This document shows, piece by piece, positions 53,450 to 56,447 of a DNA stretch of 56,447 bases. The stretch is from Candidatus Obscuribacter sp. (GTDB lineage Bacteria; Cyanobacteriota; Vampirovibrionia; Obscuribacterales; Obscuribacteraceae). A model generated the notes under the pieces. The model did not search any database. It saw only the letters and a program-made list of their open reading frames with translations, and was not told the DNA's origin. Numbering within the stretch: the first letter of the stretch is position 1; every line of letters starts with the position of its first letter. Both the position numbers and the translations under genes were made by a program. The stretch is taken from the NCBI GenBank assembly GCA_021772095.1, contig JADYXR010000146.1:1-56447 (forward strand). Reading direction: 5' to 3'.

Positions 53450-54503
53450 TGTTTTTTCCACTCATTGCGACTGCTTCGTCCTGCTGTACTACTTTGCAGA
53501 TCACGCGGAATCTGCTGATACCGCCATCCGGAACGATGTTTAAACGAATGTGCGTGAATGGTCCGGCGTTCGTCAATTCTTTTTCAAAGTAGTGACGATT
53601 ATCGGCTTTCAATTTTGTTTGCGGCAAAATATTTTGCCAATCAAAACTGTTTGCGTTGAGGCTTTCAATTTCCTGACCAGGTGCAAAGCAACCATCGATG
53701 AAACAGGCATCGGGGAAATTGCCTTTATAGTGATTGGTGTCGACTTCAATTTTGCGCACCAAACCTGGTTGCGCCAGTCGAACCACGGACCAATCGTGTC
53801 CTGGAAGATCGCGACGGCGCCTGGTTTCCCATCCGTCGCCCATATTGATGCCGCGACCCGGCATGATCATATTATTTTTGTTTCCGAAGAACATGTCGTT
53901 GCATGCAACAACCAGTCCACCGTTTTCAGCGGCAGCCAGATCGATGTGCTCGTCTTTCGGCGTATCGACCCAGTTACGATGAACCAGACCGAAGACTTTC
54001 AAACGTGCGACACCGCCATCTGGAAAAATGTTCAGTCTCAAATGAGTCCATGGAGTATTGCTGGCGACAGCATAGATGTTCTGAGAACCCTGTTTTAAAG
54101 CCGATTTCGGAAGGATTTCAGTCCAGTCAGCTTTCTCTAATTTCTCTTCGGAGACATCGCCTTCCAGATATAACCCTTCGATGGAAGCGTACGGAGGATG
54201 ATTGCCAAGGAAATGATTAGTGTCGATGTCGACACCGTATATGATACCAGGCACGCCCAACTTCAAAATGCACCAATCGTAGCCTGCAACTCGCTTTCTG
54301 CGAGTCTCCCAGCCATCCATCCATTTGCCTTGCTCGGTATATTTGTCGGCGATGAAAACACCGCGACCGGGCTTGATCAAATTTTCTTTCTCAGCAAAAA
54401 AATCATCACTGCAGGATAAGACTTTGCCGCCAAACTTTTCAGCAGCCAGATCGATAAAGCCGCTAAACACCTCGGCATCAAGGTTGGAATTTCTTTCTAT
54501 CAT
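53415..54503 (-). CDS. alc: Allantoicase
   Basis: The 362-residue enzyme hydrolyses allantoate to ureidoglycolate and urea. It is built of two similar allantoicase domains, each with a FxGFIDLAAEKFGGKVLSCSDDFFAEKENLI-like opening (IDLAAEKFGGKVLSCSDDFF and IDLAAAENGGLVVACNDMFF), a GWETRRKR/GWETRRRR motif and DIDTNHFLGNHPP/EVDTNHYKGNFPD. Its ATG overlaps the allB stop (ATGA) with GGAG upstream. The product is cleaved next by AllA. The call is secure. Confidence 0.96.
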   Translation of the reverse strand: MIERNSNLDAEVFSGFIDLAAEKFGGKVLSCSDDFFAEKENLIKPGRGVFIADKYTEQGKWMDGWETRRKRVAGYDWCILKLGVPGIIYGVDIDTNHFLGNHPPYASIEGLYLEGDVSEEKLEKADWTEILPKSALKQGSQNIYAVASNTPWTHLRLNIFPDGGVARLKVFGLVHRNWVDTPKDEHIDLAAAENGGLVVACNDMFFGNKNNMIMPGRGINMGDGWETRRRRDLPGHDWSVVRLAQPGLVRKIEVDTNHYKGNFPDACFIDGCFAPGQEIESLNANSFDWQNILPQTKLKADNRHYFEKELTNAGPFTHIRLNIVPDGGISRFRVICKVVQQDEAVAMSGKNNAVKSPQRAGI

Positions 54504-55858
54504 GACTTACTCTCCACTCGCTGTTGCAATAACATCCGACCAACAGTTCCATTTGTTAGTTGGCCATCTTGAAAAACAATCTGTCCTCGCACATAGGTGC
54601 GTTCTACTTTACCCATGAGCTGCATGCCATCGTAAGGCGTAACTTTGTGCCGATGTTGGATCATCGACGGTTCGATCTGCATCTCGGCTTCCGGATTCCA
54701 GACCACAAAGTCGGCATCATGACCGACGCTGATTGAACCTTTTCGATTCTCCAAACCAAGCAATTGCGCTGGTTTTGCACACAACCAATCTGCGACCTGC
54801 ATGATGGTGGCACCACGTTTTTCCGCTTGAGTCCAGATCGAAGGCAAAACAAATTGCATCGACGAAATTCCGCCCCAGGCTTTTTGCAAATTGCCTTCGT
54901 TCAAAAATTTCAGCGACGGAGTGCAAGGTGAATGATCGGAAACGATGAAATCAATCGTTCCATTCATCAACGCTCCCCACAATTTTTCGCGGTTCTCGCG
55001 CTCTCGAATCGGCGGCGCGCATTTGAAGCGCGGGTCGCCATCAGTAATTTCCTCGGCAGCGAATGTTAAATAGTGAGGACAGGTTTCAACAGTAAATGGC
55101 AGACCTTCATCCTTGGCGGCACTGATGGCGGCAATGGCGTCCGATGACGAGAGATGCACGATGTGAACCGGGCAATTGAACTCGCGACAAAGTTTGATCA
55201 TCAAATCGATTGCATCGTTTTCCCACTTACGCGGTCGCGAATTCAGAAACGCTCTATAAGAGGATGGGCTTCCGCTCCAATCTTCTTGATGAGAGTCGGC
55301 GCATTCCAGCTCAGCATGCACCAAAAGTGGCACACCATACTTCGCCAAAATCGGCATGGCCAGCCGCAAATCTTCTTCAGTTACATTGGGAAAATCATCG
55401 ATTCCCGAGTGGGTGAGAAAACATTTGAAGCCTTTGACACCAGCCTCAATCAGCGGCACAAGCGAATCCGCGTTACCAGGTACAACCCCGCCCCAGAAGC
55501 CACAATCGACTTCGAGCTTTTTCTCGGCAGCCTCGACCTTTTCTCCCAGCGCCTTTAGAGTCGTGGTCACCGGAATTGAATTCAACGGCATATCGCAAAT
55601 TGTTGTCGTGCCACCAGCAGCCGCAGCTCTGGATCCGGTCTCAAAACCTTCCCACTCGGTGCGACCAGGCTCGTTCAAGTGAACATGACTGTCCACCAAA
55701 CCTGGCATGACCACTGCGTCCCCGGCGTCGAAGATCTCTATGCCTTCGGGCGTTTTGTCGCCTTCCAAAATCTCGGAAATTTTTCCGGTATCAACAACCA
55801 CGCAGGCTTTTTTGATACCGTCGGCCGTGACCACACGCGTACTTTTTATGGCAAACAT
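54500..55858 (-). CDS. allB: Allantoinase
   Basis: The 452-residue amidohydrolase opens the allantoin ring to allantoate. Zinc ligands are the HxH in VDSHVHLNEPG, the carbamylated lysine in GVKGFKCFLTHSG, His in LLVHAELE and HIVHLSS, and the aspartate in FIVSDHSPC. GRTEWEGFETGSRAAAAGG and DMPLNSIPVTT are typical of allantoinases rather than dihydropyrimidinases or dihydroorotases. It is the first gene of the ureide operon. Because no dedicated dihydropyrimidinase is seen, side activity on dihydrouracil is conceivable, but this is speculative. Confidence 0.95.
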   Translation of the reverse strand: MFAIKSTRVVTADGIKKACVVVDTGKISEILEGDKTPEGIEIFDAGDAVVMPGLVDSHVHLNEPGRTEWEGFETGSRAAAAGGTTTICDMPLNSIPVTTTLKALGEKVEAAEKKLEVDCGFWGGVVPGNADSLVPLIEAGVKGFKCFLTHSGIDDFPNVTEEDLRLAMPILAKYGVPLLVHAELECADSHQEDWSGSPSSYRAFLNSRPRKWENDAIDLMIKLCREFNCPVHIVHLSSSDAIAAISAAKDEGLPFTVETCPHYLTFAAEEITDGDPRFKCAPPIRERENREKLWGALMNGTIDFIVSDHSPCTPSLKFLNEGNLQKAWGGISSMQFVLPSIWTQAEKRGATIMQVADWLCAKPAQLLGLENRKGSISVGHDADFVVWNPEAEMQIEPSMIQHRHKVTPYDGMQLMGKVERTYVRGQIVFQDGQLTNGTVGRMLLQQRVESKS

Positions 55859-55962
55859 TATTTCGTCCGTTTCGTCGTTCGGTACTCTCGGCTCATTCCG
55901 CGCGCTTCGGGTCGACTGGAGGAGCGTGATTTATCTTTCGATGCGGTGCAAACCCAGACAAA

Positions 55963-55979
55963 TCGCGTGTCAAACGCGA
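55963..55979. promoter_or_regulatory. Operator-like palindrome upstream of allB
   Basis: TCGCGT-GTCAA-ACGCGA is a perfect 6+5+6 inverted repeat about 105 bases upstream of the allB start, within a 405-base gap (55859-56263) that otherwise holds no gene I can support. It is a plausible binding site for a dimeric regulator of the ureide operon. Confidence 0.4.
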
Positions 55980-56220
55980 CAGATGGTTCGAATCTACAGC
56001 TCAGATATGGTGATTATTGTCGCATATGCATTGCAAGGGAGTTTCCATATAAAGAGATAAGCGTAATTTCATACCATCGCATAAGCTCCGCATGACAAGT
56101 GGGTATCCAGAACATACATCCGACAAACCAATTTGTTTTGATAACACCAGGGTTCAAAACAACGGATTCCGAATTCTGGGGTTTTGTTCGCGACCGATTT
56201 ACCACATGCACCGTAAAGCT

Positions 56221-56265
56221 CCGTCCTTTAGGGCGGTGATATAAGGTGCGACCGCCGTGGCGGTC
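56221..56265 (-). mobile_element. End of an IS200-type insertion sequence (terminal hairpins)
   Basis: Two hairpins mark the element's end downstream of tnpA: CCGTCC-TTTA-GGGCGG at 56221-56236 (one wobble) and the perfect GACCGCC-GT-GGCGGTC at 56250-56265, which overlaps the tnpA stop. Subterminal palindromes of this kind are what Y1 transposases of IS200/IS605 elements recognise instead of inverted terminal repeats. The outer boundary is probably within about 10 bases of 56215; the other end lies beyond the window. Confidence 0.75.
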
Positions 56266-56447
56266 AAAGGGGTGTTTGTTGTTGCTGAATATACTGTTTG
56301 ATTATCGAAATCGGAGCGCCACCGCAAGAGGCTGCAAAATAACTTGGCGACCACAAAACGCCTTTAAAGAAGTTATTGGCCAAACCAGGGAATTCTTTTC
56401 TTAAAAGCCGCGAAGAGACGCCTTTAAGGCTATTGACCAGTTTCGAA
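56264..56447 (-). CDS. tnpA: IS200-type transposase TnpA, C-terminal part (cut by window edge)
   Basis: The last 60 residues of an IS200/IS605-family Y1 transposase are encoded here and continue past the window end. VNSLKGVSSRLLRKEFP, LWSPSYFAASCGGAPISII and KQYIQQQ match the family; the tyrosine of KQYIQQQ is the expected nucleophile (YxxxQ). The N-terminal HUH motif is outside the window, so intactness cannot be judged. The stop is at 56264-56266. No tnpB follows, fitting the tnpA-only IS200 type. Confidence 0.9.
   Translation of the reverse strand, partial: SKLVNSLKGVSSRLLRKEFPGLANNFFKGVLWSPSYFAASCGGAPISIIKQYIQQQQTPL

Noticed and set aside
54500..55858. Dihydropyrimidinase or dihydroorotase identity for the allB product
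   Set aside because: The GRTEWEGF and DMPLNSIP motifs and the operon with allantoicase, uraD and hiuH indicate allantoinase.
55859..56211. Minus-strand 65-codon ORF before the IS end
   Set aside because: No ribosome-binding site or recognisable features; it lies in the regulatory gap upstream of allB.

Overview
The window looks like chromosomal DNA of a Gram-negative-type bacterium of moderate GC. The protein mix (a membrane-anchored roadblock/LC7 protein with long acidic linkers, haemagglutinin-like beta-helix fragments, TPR proteins with retropepsin-like domains, class-2-like PyrD, MBOAT/SGNH pair) suggests a non-photosynthetic cyanobacterial relative (Melainabacteria/Vampirovibrionia, Obscuribacterales-like). 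That placement is an inference from the protein repertoire and no marker gene here proves it. UGA, UAA and UAG all serve as ordinary stops, and TTG and GTG starts are fairly common.

Layout. 1-8.1 kb: a drifting G-rich pentamer array, a 48-residue basic protein, a Nudix hydrolase, pheS-pheT, and a 1030-residue membrane protein ending in a roadblock domain and followed by a clear intrinsic terminator. 8.3-12.1 kb (minus): GH1 glycosidase and a DsbD/ScsB-like thiol-disulfide transporter. 12.2-18.5 kb (plus): two large polytopic GT-C-like membrane proteins and an AI-2E-family permease in one operon. 18.6-20.3 kb: pyrD between two degenerate tandem-repeat tracts, and a small membrane protein. 20.4-25.7 kb (minus): aminotransferase, carbamoyl-amide hydrolase, PreT and PreA, a reductive pyrimidine-degradation cluster. 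26.1-29.8 kb (plus): MBOAT acyltransferase, small basic protein, SGNH protein and a helical-repeat protein. 30.1 kb: tRNA-Lys(UUU). 30.4-36.7 kb: a hypothetical protein, LRR-DUF4240 fusion, alkylation-repair pair (Ogt plus AlkA-like with a histone-like tail), secreted protein, proline dehydrogenase. 36.9-39.8 kb (minus): NMT1-type ABC importer. 39.8-43.8 kb: an accessory, apparently decaying stretch with an ORF carrying three in-frame UGA codons and a nonsense-interrupted beta-helix gene. 43.9-48.3 kb: cell-surface or envelope proteins (discoidin-like, double-DTG protease-like, permuted NlpC/P60-like, alpha/beta hydrolase). 48.4-55.9 kb: ureide (purine) degradation genes around malate synthase. 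56.2 kb to the end: 3' end of an IS200-type element.

Functional logic. hiuH, uraD, allB, alc and allA together convert 5-hydroxyisourate to glyoxylate and urea, and the embedded malate synthase can carry glyoxylate into the TCA cycle. PreT/PreA, the nitrilase-fold amidohydrolase and the class III aminotransferase cover three of the four steps from uracil or thymine to the semialdehyde. The window therefore holds most of a nucleobase-salvage-for-nitrogen programme. A urate oxidase, a dedicated dihydropyrimidinase and a urease are not seen here.

The most unusual items are the triple-UGA ORF at 40.6-41.3 kb (each UGA is followed four residues later by a cysteine), the repeated LAPAEAQ motif of the roadblock protein, the class-2-like PyrD with a cysteine at the catalytic position, the AlkA-like glycosylase with a lysine-rich tail, and the family of short drifting tandem repeats at gene ends.
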